Positions 43,525-52,650 of a stretch of DNA of 64,000 nucleotides are shown piece after piece. The notes below the pieces were generated by a model, which worked only from the letters and a program-made list of their open reading frames with translations, was not told the origin of the DNA and made no database searches. How positions within the stretch are numbered: position 1 is the stretch's first letter; every line of letters starts with the position of its first letter. The position numbers and the translations under genes are program-made. This stretch comes from JAAXGX01 sp965203565 (GTDB taxonomy: Bacteria > Acidobacteriota > Vicinamibacteria > Vicinamibacterales > UBA8438), in assembly GCA_965203565.1 (NCBI GenBank), contig OZ241896.1, positions 1,302,001 through 1,366,000 on the forward strand, given 5' to 3'.

Positions 43525-45837
43525 ATGCCGCAACCTCGCGCCGTCCGAGCCGCCGCCCTCGTCCTGTCGGCCGTTCCGCCGGCCGCCCCGGCGTTCGGGG
43601 CGGCGCAGACGCAGGCGCCGGCGGCCGAGGCGCTCGCCGGGCACCCGCCGGCGCCGGCGGCGCCCGACGTCATCACGCGCGACGCGGCGGGCCGGGCGAC
43701 GGTGCGCGCGGTGCGCGTCGCCGAGCCGATCCGGGTGGACGGCCGGCTCGACGAGGCGGTGTACGCCCGCGTGCCGGCGCTGTCGGACTTCATCCAGACC
43801 GATCCGGACGAGGGGGCGCCGGCCACCGAGAGGACGGAAGTCTGGCTGCTGTTCGACGACGACCACGTCTACGTGGTCAGCCGTTGCTGGGAGACCGAGC
43901 CGGACCGCCTGGTGGCGAACGAGATGCGGCGGGACAACGTCGCCATCGTCCGGAACGACAACGTCGCCTGGAGCTTCGACACGTTCCACGACCACCGCAA
44001 CGGCGTCCTGTTCGAGGTCAACCCGATCGGCGGCCGGATCGACGCCCAGGTCACCAACGAGTCGCAGGTCAACCTGGACTGGAACCCGATCTGGGATTTC
44101 GCCGCCGGCCGGTTCGACGGCGGCTACGTCGTCGAGGCGGCCATCCCGTTCAAGTCGCTCCGCTACCGGCCCGGACGCGAGCAGACGTGGGGGTTCCAGG
44201 TCCGCCGCCGCAACCGGTGGAAGAACGAGGTGTCGTACCTCACGCCGGTCCCCCCGGCGTTCATCGACAACGGCCACTTCCGGTCGTCGCTCTCGGCGGC
44301 GGTCGTCGGCCTCGAAGCGCCGCCCGTCTCCCGTACGCTGGAGCTGAAGCCGTACGCCATCGCCCACCTGTCGACCGACCTGACCGCGGCCGAGCCGTTC
44401 ACGAACGACCTCGGCGGCGCCGGCGGCGTCGACGTCAAGTACGGCGTCACGCAGAACCTGACCGCCGACTTCACCGTCAACACCGACTTCGCCCAGGTGG
44501 AGGCGGACGAGCAGCAGATCAACCTGACGCGGTTTTCGCTGTTCTTTCCCGAGAAGCGGGAGTTCTTCCTGGAGAACCAGGGGCTGTTCACCTTCGGCGG
44601 CGCCGACGCCGGGCCGTTCACCAGCGGCGACACGCCGATCCTGTTCTACAGCCGGCGGATCGGCCTCGACGAGGGGCGGGAGATTCCGATCGACGCGGGC
44701 GCCCGGCTGACCGGCCGGATCGGCGCGTTCAGCGTCGGCCTGCTGAACATCCGGACCGGCGCCGACGCCGGCGTCGGGCAGGCGGCGGCCGTCCCCGCCG
44801 CCGACTTCTCGGTGGTCCGGATCAAGCGTGACCTGCTGCGGCGGAGCAGCGTCGGCGTCCTCGCCACGCGGCGGTCGGTCTCGGCGCGCGGCCCCGGCTC
44901 GGCCGAGACGTACGGCGTCGACGGCGCGTTCGGCTTCTACGACGCGTTGACCATCAATACGTACTGGGCGACCACCCGGGCGCCGGGCGTCGGCCCGGAC
45001 GACGTCAGCTACCGGGCGCAGCTCGACTACGACGCCGACCGGTACGGCGTCGAGCTCGAGCGGCTCGTGGTGGGGACCGACTTCGACCCCGAGATCGGCT
45101 TCCTCCGCCGCGACGACTTCGCGCGCAGCTTCGGGGCGTTGCGGTTCAGTCCGCGCCCCCGGTCGATCGCGGCGGTCCGCCGGCTCGTCTGGGAGGCGCG
45201 CTTCGACTCCGTCAGCAGCCGGGCCGGCCGGCTCGACACCGAGCTGATCGAGGGCCGGTTCGCCGCGGAGCTGGAAAACAGCGACCGGATCACGGCGGAC
45301 TACGTCCGCAGCAACGAGTACGTCGACCGGGCGTACGGCGCGGCCGGGGTGGAGATCGGGGTCGGCCGCTACCGGTTCCAGGACGTCGCGGTGGCGTACG
45401 AGATGGGCCGGCAGCGCCGGTTTTCCGGCGCCGTCACGGCGCAGCACGGCGGCTTCTTCGGCGGGACGAAGACGACGGTGGAGTTCGGCGCCGGGGCCGG
45501 GTTCGCGCGCGGCCGGCTGGAGGTCACGCCGCGCGTCTCGATCGAGCCGAGCATCTCGCTCAACCGGATCGCGCTGCCGGCCGCGCGCGTCGTCACGACG
45601 CTCGTCACTGCCCGGACCACGTTCACCCCGACGCCGTTCCTGTTCGTCAGCGCGCTCGTCCAGTACAACTCGGCCGCCGGCGACACGAGCGCCAACGTCC
45701 GGCTCCGGTGGGAGTACCGGCCCGGCAGCGAGCTGTTCGTCGTCTACAACGAGCAGCGCGACACGCTCGCCCGGCGCTTCCCCCGGACCGAGAGCCGCGC
45801 CCTGATCGTCAAGGTGAACCGCCTGTTCCGGTTCTGA
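43525..45837 (+). CDS. DUF5916 outer-membrane protein with CBM9-like domain
   Basis: The protein has 770 residues with a signal peptide. The N-terminal part (IRVDGRLDEAVYARVPAL and WLLFDDDHVYV, then NDNVAWSFDTFHDHRNG) matches the carbohydrate-binding family-9-like domain that precedes DUF5916. The C-terminal two thirds (FAQVEADEQQINLTRFSLFFPEKREFFLENQ) is the DUF5916 beta-barrel-like domain, ending in aromatic VNRLFRF. The length is normal for the family. It probably acts at the outer membrane; the ligand and reaction are unknown. It opens the plus-strand run of exported proteins, 90 bp before the DUF1592 gene. Confidence 0.88.
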   Translation: MPQPRAVRAAALVLSAVPPAAPAFGAAQTQAPAAEALAGHPPAPAAPDVITRDAAGRATVRAVRVAEPIRVDGRLDEAVYARVPALSDFIQTDPDEGAPATERTEVWLLFDDDHVYVVSRCWETEPDRLVANEMRRDNVAIVRNDNVAWSFDTFHDHRNGVLFEVNPIGGRIDAQVTNESQVNLDWNPIWDFAAGRFDGGYVVEAAIPFKSLRYRPGREQTWGFQVRRRNRWKNEVSYLTPVPPAFIDNGHFRSSLSAAVVGLEAPPVSRTLELKPYAIAHLSTDLTAAEPFTNDLGGAGGVDVKYGVTQNLTADFTVNTDFAQVEADEQQINLTRFSLFFPEKREFFLENQGLFTFGGADAGPFTSGDTPILFYSRRIGLDEGREIPIDAGARLTGRIGAFSVGLLNIRTGADAGVGQAAAVPAADFSVVRIKRDLLRRSSVGVLATRRSVSARGPGSAETYGVDGAFGFYDALTINTYWATTRAPGVGPDDVSYRAQLDYDADRYGVELERLVVGTDFDPEIGFLRRDDFARSFGALRFSPRPRSIAAVRRLVWEARFDSVSSRAGRLDTELIEGRFAAELENSDRITADYVRSNEYVDRAYGAAGVEIGVGRYRFQDVAVAYEMGRQRRFSGAVTAQHGGFFGGTKTTVEFGAGAGFARGRLEVTPRVSIEPSISLNRIALPAARVVTTLVTARTTFTPTPFLFVSALVQYNSAAGDTSANVRLRWEYRPGSELFVVYNEQRDTLARRFPRTESRALIVKVNRLFRF

Positions 45838-45927
45838 CGGCGAATTGCCCGCGAACCGCCGGGCCGATCGGGTAGAATGCGGGTCAGGCGCGGCGTCGGC
45901 TCGGCGGTTCGCGGTGAAACGTCCGTC

Positions 45928-48345
45928 ATGAGAAGAATCGGGGCGATCGTCCTCGCGGCGCTGGCGTCGGCGCCGTCCGCCGAGGCGGGGCGCGCGGCGC
46001 CGGAGCCGTCCGCCGCCGATGCGACGCAGGCGCTGCTCGACCGCTACTGCGCCGCCTGCCACAACGCCCGGCTCCGGACCGCCGGGCTGTCGCTCGACGA
46101 CGCCTCCCTCTCCGACGTCTCGGCCGATCCCGACGTCTGGGAGGCAGTGGTCCGGAAGCTGCGGGGCGGCCTGATGCCGCCGGTCGGCCGGCCGCGTCCC
46201 GAAGAGGCGGCGTACGACCGGGCCGCGTCGTGGATCGAGGCGCAGCTCGACGCCGCCTGGGCGGCCCGCCCCGATCCCGGCCGCACCGAGACGTTCCACC
46301 GGCTCAACCGGGCCGAGTACGGCAACGCCGTGCGCGACCTGCTCGCGCTCGACATCGCGGTCGACGACTTCCTGCCCGCCGACGACGCGAGCTACGGCTT
46401 CGACAACATCGCGGGAACGCTCCGGATGTCGCAGTCGCTCATGGAGCGCTATCTCGCGGCGGCGCGCGCGATCGCCCGGATGGCGGTCGGCGGCCCGCCT
46501 CCGGCGATCGACGCGGCGATCTACCGGATCCCGGAGGACATGCAGCAGCAGCACCGGGTGGAGGGGCTGCCGTTCGGCACGCGCGGCGGCCTGCTCGCGG
46601 CCCACTTCTTCCCGCGGAGCGGCGAGTACGAGATCCGGGTGGAGGTGGGGAACGACCAGGGGCTCGCCGTCCCGCACCGGATGGAGGTGACGATAGACGG
46701 CCGGCCGATAGAGACGTTCGAAGTGGGGCGCCCGCCGATCGAGTCGCGCGAGCAGTCGACGACGAACACGGCCGCCATCCGGTACGAGACCGACGGAATC
46801 TACGCGGTCCGGACGGCGGTGGAGGGCGGGCCTCACGACGTGGCGGTCACCTTCCACAAGCAGCCGACCGCGCTGGTCGAACGGGTTCGGGAGGTGTTCG
46901 AGAACCCGACCATCTCGAACAACGTCGGGGTGGGCGGCCGGATGCCGACGGTGACCAGCATGACCGTCGCCGGGCCGCATGCCGAAGCGGGCGCCGGCGA
47001 CACGCCGAGCCGCCGCCGGATCTTCGTCTGCCGCCCGGCCGCTCCGGCCGACGAGGTGCCGTGCGCGCGGACGATCCTCTCGGCGCTCGCGCGGCGGGCG
47101 TACCGCGGCCATGCGGATGACGCGGCGGTCGGCGTGCTGCTCGACTTCCACCGGTCCGCCCGGTCCGCCGGCGGCAGCTTCGAGGACGGGATAGAGCTGG
47201 CGATCCGGCGCCTGCTCGTCAGTCCGGAGTTCCTCTTCCGGATCGAGGCCGATCCGCGGCCGGCGCCGGCCGGCAATCCCGCCGTCTACCGGATCGCGGA
47301 CCTCGATCTCGCCTCGCGCCTGTCGTTCTTCCTCTGGAGCAGCATCCCGGACGACGCGCTGCTCGACGCCGCGGCCGCGGGCCGGCTGAGCGATCCGGCC
47401 GAGCGGGCCCGCCAGGTGCGGCGGATGCTGGCCGACGAGCGCGCTTCGGCGCTCATCCGGAACTTCGCGGGGCAGTGGCTCCAGTTGCGCAACCTCGAAA
47501 CCGTGGTTCGTCCGGGCGACCCGTACTCGCGGGCGTTCGACGAGTCGCTCCGGCGCGGCTTCCTCCGGGAGACGAACCTGTTCCTCGAAAGCATCCTGCG
47601 GGAGAACCGCAGCCTGATCGACGTCCTGACCGCCGACTACACCTTCCTCAACGAGCGGGTGGCGCGGCACTACGGAATGCAGGGGGTGCAGGGGAGCCAC
47701 TTCCGGCGGGTGACGCTGCCGCCCGACAGCCCGCGCCGCGGCCTGCTCGGCCACGGGAGCGTGCTGACGCTCACCTCCCACGCCATCCGGACCTCGCCGG
47801 TCAACCGGGGCAAGTGGATCCTGGACAACGTCCTCGGCGCGCCGCCCCCCGACCCGCCGCCCAACGTCCCGGCCCTCGACGACCGGAAGACGCAGGCGAA
47901 GGTGGCGACGTTGCGCGAGCGGATGTCGCAGCATCGGGCGAACCCGGCCTGCGCGAGCTGCCACAACGTGATCGACCCGGCCGGCTTCGCCCTCGAGAAC
48001 TTCGATGCGGTCGGCCGCTGGCGGATCGTCGACGAGTCGTTCAACACGATCGACGCCTCGGGCGCGCTGCCCGACGGTACGCGCTTCGACGGCGTCGCCG
48101 AGTTCCGGGAGGCGCTGGTCCGCCGTCCCGAGCGGTTCGTCGCCACCGTGACCGGCAAGCTGCTCACCTACGCGCTCGGGCGGGGGGTGGAGCATTACGA
48201 CATGCCGGCGGTGCGGCGGATCGTGGCGGACGCGGCCGAAGGCGGCTACCGGCTCCAGGAGATCGTGGCCGGCGTCGTCGAGAGCTATCCGTTCCTTCAC
48301 CGGCGCGCGGCGGCCGAACCCGACACCAGGAGAGCCCAACAGTGA
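45928..48345 (+). CDS. DUF1592-type secreted cytochrome (DUF1587/1595/1592/1588/1585)
   Basis: The protein has 805 residues. The start MRRIGAIVLAALAS at 45928 opens directly into a signal peptide; an upstream in-frame start at 45877 gives no extra domain. A cytochrome c motif (YCAACHNARLRTAGLSLDD) lies near the N-terminus. DUF1587 (FHRLNRAEYGNAVRDLLAL), DUF1595, DUF1592 (SRLSFFLWSSIPDDALL), DUF1588 (YTFLNERVARHYGM and HGSVLTLTSH) and DUF1585 follow in the usual order. A second heme motif CASCH lies in NPACASCHNVIDPAGFALE. The stop overlaps the start of the DUF1552 gene in a GTGA, the standard pairing in acidobacteria and planctomycetes. Its biochemical role is unknown, presumably redox. Confidence 0.9.
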   Translation: MRRIGAIVLAALASAPSAEAGRAAPEPSAADATQALLDRYCAACHNARLRTAGLSLDDASLSDVSADPDVWEAVVRKLRGGLMPPVGRPRPEEAAYDRAASWIEAQLDAAWAARPDPGRTETFHRLNRAEYGNAVRDLLALDIAVDDFLPADDASYGFDNIAGTLRMSQSLMERYLAAARAIARMAVGGPPPAIDAAIYRIPEDMQQQHRVEGLPFGTRGGLLAAHFFPRSGEYEIRVEVGNDQGLAVPHRMEVTIDGRPIETFEVGRPPIESREQSTTNTAAIRYETDGIYAVRTAVEGGPHDVAVTFHKQPTALVERVREVFENPTISNNVGVGGRMPTVTSMTVAGPHAEAGAGDTPSRRRIFVCRPAAPADEVPCARTILSALARRAYRGHADDAAVGVLLDFHRSARSAGGSFEDGIELAIRRLLVSPEFLFRIEADPRPAPAGNPAVYRIADLDLASRLSFFLWSSIPDDALLDAAAAGRLSDPAERARQVRRMLADERASALIRNFAGQWLQLRNLETVVRPGDPYSRAFDESLRRGFLRETNLFLESILRENRSLIDVLTADYTFLNERVARHYGMQGVQGSHFRRVTLPPDSPRRGLLGHGSVLTLTSHAIRTSPVNRGKWILDNVLGAPPPDPPPNVPALDDRKTQAKVATLRERMSQHRANPACASCHNVIDPAGFALENFDAVGRWRIVDESFNTIDASGALPDGTRFDGVAEFREALVRRPERFVATVTGKLLTYALGRGVEHYDMPAVRRIVADAAEGGYRLQEIVAGVVESYPFLHRRAAAEPDTRRAQQ

Positions 48346-49685
48346 TCATCACCAAGCAGTATCTGCCGCGGCGGACGGTGCTCCGCGGGCTCGGCGCCGC
48401 CGTCGCGCTGCCCTTCCTCGACGCGATGGCCCCGGCGCTGACGGCGGCGGCGAAGACGGCGGCCGCGCCCGTGCCCCGGATGGGGTTCTTCTACGTGCCG
48501 AACGGGATGTTCCTTCCCAGCTTCCACCCGCCCGGCGACGGGGGGCGGAGCTTCGAGCTGACGCCGACGCTGAAGCCGCTCGAGCCGTTCCGCGACGCGA
48601 TCGTCGTGGTGAGCGGGCTGAGCAACAGCGGCGTGGTGAGCACGAACGAGGGGGGCGGCGTCCATACGCGGGCGCACGGCGGCTGGCTGAGCGGCATCCT
48701 GCCGAAGCGGACCGAGGGCGCCGACCTGCGCGCCGGCAAGACGATAGACCAGTACGCCGCCGACGCCCTGGGAGCCGACACCTCGCTCCGGTCGCTGGAG
48801 CTGACCATCGACTCGAACTACCAGGTGGGGAACTGCGAGAACGGCTACAGTTGCGCCTACATCAACTCCAGCTCGTGGCGCACCGCGACGACGCCGTTGC
48901 CGCACGAGCGCGACCCGCGCGTGGTCTTCCGGCGCCTGTTCGGCGACGGAGGGAGCGTGGACGCGCGGCTGGCGCAACTGCGGACCGACCGGAGCATCCT
49001 CGACTCGGTGGCCGACAGCCTCGGCCGGATCGAGCGGCGGCTGGGCGTCCGGGACCGCACCACCGTCGACGAGTACCTCGACTCGGTGCGGGAGATCGAG
49101 CGGCGGATCCAGCGGGCGGAGCAGCAGAACGCTTCGACGCCGCTGCCGGCGCTCGACCAGCCCTCCGGCGTCCCGGACGACTACGAGGAGCACGTCGCGC
49201 TGCTGCACGACCTGCTGGTGCTCGGCTACCGCGCCGACGTGACGCGGGTGAGCTGCATGCAGATGGCGCGGGAGCTGAGCGGGCGCACCTATCCGGCGAT
49301 AGGCGTTCCCGAGGGGCACCACACCGTCTCGCATCATCAGCTGGACCAGCACAACATCACGCAGTACACGAAGATCAACACGTACCACATGACGCTGTTC
49401 GCCCGGCTGCTCGACCGGATGCGGAGCACGCCGGACGGCGACGGGACGCTGCTCGACCACAGCATCCTCCTCTGGGGCGCCGGCATGGGGGACGGCGACC
49501 ACCACACGCCGTACGACCTGCCGATCACGCTGGCCGGCGGCGGGTGCGGCGCGCTGGAGGGCGGACGGCACGTCCGGTTCCCGCTCCACACGCCGTTCAT
49601 GAACCTGGGCGTGAGCCTGCTCCGGAAGGTCGGGAGCGACGTGACGCAGATCTCCGACAGCACGGGACCGCTGGCGGGGTTGTAG
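48342..49685 (+). CDS. DUF1552 secreted protein
   Basis: The protein has 447 residues with a GTG start after AGGAGA, overlapping the previous stop by 4 bp. The N-terminus has a Tat-like signal (RRTVLRGLGAAVALPFLDAM). DUF1552 signatures follow: MGFFYVPNGMFLPSFHP, VVSGLSNSG, HTRAHGGWLSG, and near the C-terminus LLWGAGMGDGDHH with HTPFMNLGVSLL. The fold resembles the alkaline-phosphatase/sulfatase-like DUF1501 group. It is expected to be exported folded by Tat and to work with the DUF1592 cytochrome. The substrate is unknown. Confidence 0.9.
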   Translation: MIITKQYLPRRTVLRGLGAAVALPFLDAMAPALTAAAKTAAAPVPRMGFFYVPNGMFLPSFHPPGDGGRSFELTPTLKPLEPFRDAIVVVSGLSNSGVVSTNEGGGVHTRAHGGWLSGILPKRTEGADLRAGKTIDQYAADALGADTSLRSLELTIDSNYQVGNCENGYSCAYINSSSWRTATTPLPHERDPRVVFRRLFGDGGSVDARLAQLRTDRSILDSVADSLGRIERRLGVRDRTTVDEYLDSVREIERRIQRAEQQNASTPLPALDQPSGVPDDYEEHVALLHDLLVLGYRADVTRVSCMQMARELSGRTYPAIGVPEGHHTVSHHQLDQHNITQYTKINTYHMTLFARLLDRMRSTPDGDGTLLDHSILLWGAGMGDGDHHTPYDLPITLAGGGCGALEGGRHVRFPLHTPFMNLGVSLLRKVGSDVTQISDSTGPLAGL

Positions 49686-49699
49686 GGGCGCGAGGGCGA

Positions 49700-50119
49700 A
49701 TGTCTCCGGAACTGATCGCCATCCTCACCATCGGCGTCACGCTCGCCGGCGGGCAGCTCGCCGCCGTGCTGTGGCTCGTCGCCCGCATGGACGAGCGCTT
49801 CGGCCGCATGGACGAGCGCTTCGACCAGTTGCGGGCCGACGTCCATACGGAGATCGGCGGGCTGCGCGCGGAGATGCAGGCGGCCGTGCAGGCGTTGCGT
49901 GACGAAATGCAGGCGGACATGCAGGCATTGCGCGACGAAATCCAGGCGGGAATGCAGGCGCTGCGCACGGAGTTGAAGGCGGACATGCAGCAGGTTCGCG
50001 CGGAGATCCGCGCCGTCGAAACGCGCGTGGCGTCCGTCGAGCAGGGACAGGCGCGCCTTGAAGGGCTGGTCGACGGGCTGCGCGAAGCGATCACCGGCCG
50101 GGCGACGCCGGCTGCCTGA
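49700..50119 (+). CDS. Small membrane-anchored coiled-coil protein
   Basis: The protein has 139 residues. The ATG at 49700 follows GAGGG. An N-terminal transmembrane helix (LIAILTIGVTLAGGQLAAVLWLV) is followed by an uninterrupted coiled coil made of 11-residue repeats of the type MQALRDEMQAD (about six copies). No enzymatic domain is present. It lies 14 bp after DUF1552 and 13 bp before the ankyrin gene, so it is in the operon. It may be a scaffold or a membrane-shape protein. I know no named family; relatives are often called hypothetical. Confidence 0.72.
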   Translation: MSPELIAILTIGVTLAGGQLAAVLWLVARMDERFGRMDERFDQLRADVHTEIGGLRAEMQAAVQALRDEMQADMQALRDEIQAGMQALRTELKADMQQVRAEIRAVETRVASVEQGQARLEGLVDGLREAITGRATPAA

Positions 50120-50132
50120 AGTGGGAGTGACG

Positions 50133-51782
50133 ATGCCTGCCGGCAGGAAGTTCGCGGAACTCGGGTGCTCGACGCTGTGGCCGGGCGTTGTGGGGATGTC
50201 CGTCGCCGGCTTGATTGCCGCCGTCCCGGCCGAGGCGGCCGCCCCGGGCGGCGCGCCGTTGATCGAAGCGGTCAAGGCGGGCGACGTCGAGGCGGCGCGC
50301 GCGCTGGCCGGCGATCGGGCGGTCGACGTCAACCAGACGTCGCCGGACGGCGCGACGGCGCTGCACTGGGCGGCGCACCGCGGCGACCCGGAACTGGTCG
50401 ACCTGCTCCTGGCCGCCGGCGCCGACGTTTCGGCCGCCAACCGGTACGGCGTCCGGCCGATCGCCCTCGCGGCCGAGAACGGTGACGCGGCGATCCTCGA
50501 GGCGCTGCTCGCCGCCGGCGCCGATGCGAACGCGGCGCTGCCGGGCGGGGAGACGGCGCTGATGACGGCGGTCCGCGCCGGCGACCCGACAGCCGTCCGC
50601 ATCCTGCTCGCCCGCGGCGCGGACGTCGCCGCGCGCGACGCGACGCACGGGCAGACGCCGCTGATGTGGGCGGCGGCGCGCGGCCACGCGCAGGTGGTCC
50701 GCATGCTGGCCGAGGCGGGCGCCGAGGTGGACGCCCGCACTGACTCCGCGCCCGGCCCGACCCGCCGGTACGTCTTCGCCATCCCGCCCGTGACCGGTTT
50801 CACGCCGCTGATCTTCGCGGCGCGGGGCGGCCACCTCGACGCGGTCCGCGCCCTCCTCGACGCCGGCGCGGACGTCAACGCCGAGCTCTCCGACGGCCAG
50901 AGCGTCCTGGTCGTCGCGGCGGCGAACGCGAACTGGGAGGTGGCCGACCACCTGCTCGGCCGCGGCGCGGACCCGAACCTGGCCGGCGCGGGCTGGAACG
51001 CGCTGCACCAGACGGTGCGCACCCGGCGGATGAACGTCGGCTTCGGCGCGCCGGGGCCGATCCCGTCCGGCAGCGTGGACAGCATCGACGTCATCCGGAA
51101 GATGCTGGCGCGCGGCGTCGACGTCGACGCCCGGATGACGCGGAACGGGATGTGGGACGGCCAGCGCAACCGGCTCAACCGGCTGGGCGCGACCGCCTTC
51201 TTCCTCGCGGCCAAGGTGACCGACGTCGAGGCGATGCGGGTGCTGGTGGAGGCGGGCGCCGACCCGATGATTCCGAGCGCCGAGAACACCACGCCGCTGA
51301 TGGTGGCGGCCGGCCTCGACATCTGGAACCCGGGCGAGGACGGCGGCTCGCTCGGCGGGCAGGAGGCGGAGGTGCTCGAGGCGGTCCGGATGTGCGTCGA
51401 GCTGGGCAACGCCGTCAACGCCGTCAACGACCTCGGCGAGACCGCGCTGCACGGCGCCGCGTTCCGCGGCGTCAACGTCGTGGTCGACTACCTTGTAGCG
51501 CAGGGGGCGCAGCTCGACGCGAAGGACCGGAACGGCTGGACGCCGTGGGCGATCGCCAACGGCTTCAGCTACTCCGACTTCTACAAGGCGCAGAAGCACA
51601 CCGCCGATCTGCTGGCGCGCCACCTGGAGGAGCGGGGGTTGCCGCTCGGCGAACCCATCCCCGGGTCGGTCTGCTTCGACTGCCTGCAGACGCGGCTCGA
51701 TCAGGCGCAGGCGGTGCGGGACCGCGACGAGCGGATGGAGGCCGAGTTCGCGGCCATGCTGGCGGCGGAGAGCGCTCGGTGA
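50133..51782 (+). CDS. Secreted ankyrin-repeat protein
   Basis: The protein has 549 residues from the ATG at 50133. A hydrophobic N-terminal signal (VVGMSVAGLIAAVPAEA) is followed by about ten ankyrin repeats of 33 residues, for example GATALHWAAHRGDPELVDLLLAAG, HGQTPLMWAAARGHAQVVRM, and GETALHGAAFRGVNVVVDYL. The repeats are less regular in the middle (residues about 270-380). The C-terminus has FDCLQTRLDQAQAV, a charged tail. Ankyrin repeats bind proteins, so an extracytoplasmic interaction role is likely. The stop overlaps the next start (GTGA, 51779-51782). The same neighbour order (ankyrin, secreted protein, cytochrome) argues for one complex or pathway. Confidence 0.87.
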   Translation: MPAGRKFAELGCSTLWPGVVGMSVAGLIAAVPAEAAAPGGAPLIEAVKAGDVEAARALAGDRAVDVNQTSPDGATALHWAAHRGDPELVDLLLAAGADVSAANRYGVRPIALAAENGDAAILEALLAAGADANAALPGGETALMTAVRAGDPTAVRILLARGADVAARDATHGQTPLMWAAARGHAQVVRMLAEAGAEVDARTDSAPGPTRRYVFAIPPVTGFTPLIFAARGGHLDAVRALLDAGADVNAELSDGQSVLVVAAANANWEVADHLLGRGADPNLAGAGWNALHQTVRTRRMNVGFGAPGPIPSGSVDSIDVIRKMLARGVDVDARMTRNGMWDGQRNRLNRLGATAFFLAAKVTDVEAMRVLVEAGADPMIPSAENTTPLMVAAGLDIWNPGEDGGSLGGQEAEVLEAVRMCVELGNAVNAVNDLGETALHGAAFRGVNVVVDYLVAQGAQLDAKDRNGWTPWAIANGFSYSDFYKAQKHTADLLARHLEERGLPLGEPIPGSVCFDCLQTRLDQAQAVRDRDERMEAEFAAMLAAESAR

Positions 51783-52618
51783 GGCCGATCCCGCCGGCGG
51801 CGCTCGGGCTCGGGCTCGGCCTGTGCGTCGGTCCGGCGGGGGCGGCGCCGGCGGAGCAGACGCGCGACGCGCCGATCCCGCACGCGTCGGGGCAGAGCGT
51901 CACGCCGGCGTACGAAGGGTGGTATCCGAACCCGGACGGAACGTTCAGCCTGTCGTTCGGCTACTTCAACCGGAACTACGAGGAGCGCCTCGACGTTCCG
52001 GTCGGGCCGGACAACCGGTTCGAGCCGGGGCCGGCGGACCGGGGGCAGCCGACGCACTTCCTGCCGCGGCGGCAGACCGGGGTGTTCACGGTGACCGTCC
52101 CGGCCGACTTCGGCGACGGGGCGCTCACCTGGAGCCTGACGTCGCACGGGAAGTCGTGGGCCATCCCGGGCCGCCTGCGGCCGGAGTGGCGGATCGACGC
52201 GCTGCGGGAGGTCACCAGCGGCAACACGCCGCCGGTGGTCCGCTTCGCTCCCGGCGGCAAGCCGGGTCAGGGGCCGGGAGGCGTCCGCGCGCGGCTGGAG
52301 GCGGAGGCGGGCGCACCGGTCGAGCTGGCGCTCCGGGCGGTGGACGACGGCGTCCGGACGTTCGTCCGTTCGCAGCGCCCGCCGGCGCTCGGGCTGGTCT
52401 GGAGCAAGTACCGGGGGCCGGGCGCCGTCCGGTTCGGCGCGGTCGAGCCGGCGATAGGCGCGGACGGACGGGCGGTGACCACCGCCACGTTCGACGCGCC
52501 GGGCGACTACGTGCTCCGGGTGCTGGCGTGGGACGATTCGGGGCCGCAGGGGCCGACCATGGCGGTCGGTTTCCAGTGCTGCTGGACGAACGCGTACGTC
52601 GACGTCCGCGTGCGGTAG
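51779..52618 (+). CDS. Secreted protein paired with cytochrome/copper-oxidase-like gene (copy 2)
   Basis: The protein has 279 residues with a GTG start overlapping the ankyrin stop. The signal peptide (LGLGLGLCVGPAGAAPA) is followed by SVTPAYEGWYPNPDGTFSLS, then FGYFNRNYEERLDVPVG and RGQPTHFLPRRQTGVF. It ends in a PKD/Ig-like domain (TTATFDAPGDYVLRVLAWDD). It is paralogous to 35811-36734 over nearly its full length. It is followed 32 bp later by the cytochrome/copper-type gene, as in the other locus but in the reverse gene order. The function is unknown; the strict pairing suggests it binds or delivers something to the oxidase-like partner. Confidence 0.77.
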   Translation: MRPIPPAALGLGLGLCVGPAGAAPAEQTRDAPIPHASGQSVTPAYEGWYPNPDGTFSLSFGYFNRNYEERLDVPVGPDNRFEPGPADRGQPTHFLPRRQTGVFTVTVPADFGDGALTWSLTSHGKSWAIPGRLRPEWRIDALREVTSGNTPPVVRFAPGGKPGQGPGGVRARLEAEAGAPVELALRAVDDGVRTFVRSQRPPALGLVWSKYRGPGAVRFGAVEPAIGADGRAVTTATFDAPGDYVLRVLAWDDSGPQGPTMAVGFQCCWTNAYVDVRVR

Positions 52619-52650
52619 CGCGCACGGACGGCCGGCGCGGGAGGGACGGG

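Noticed and set aside
42991..48339. 1782-codon minus-strand ORF opposite DUF5916 and DUF1592
   Set aside because: It is antisense to two well-supported genes with named domains. Its composition (Arg, Pro, Gly, Asp) is that of a GC-rich shadow frame.
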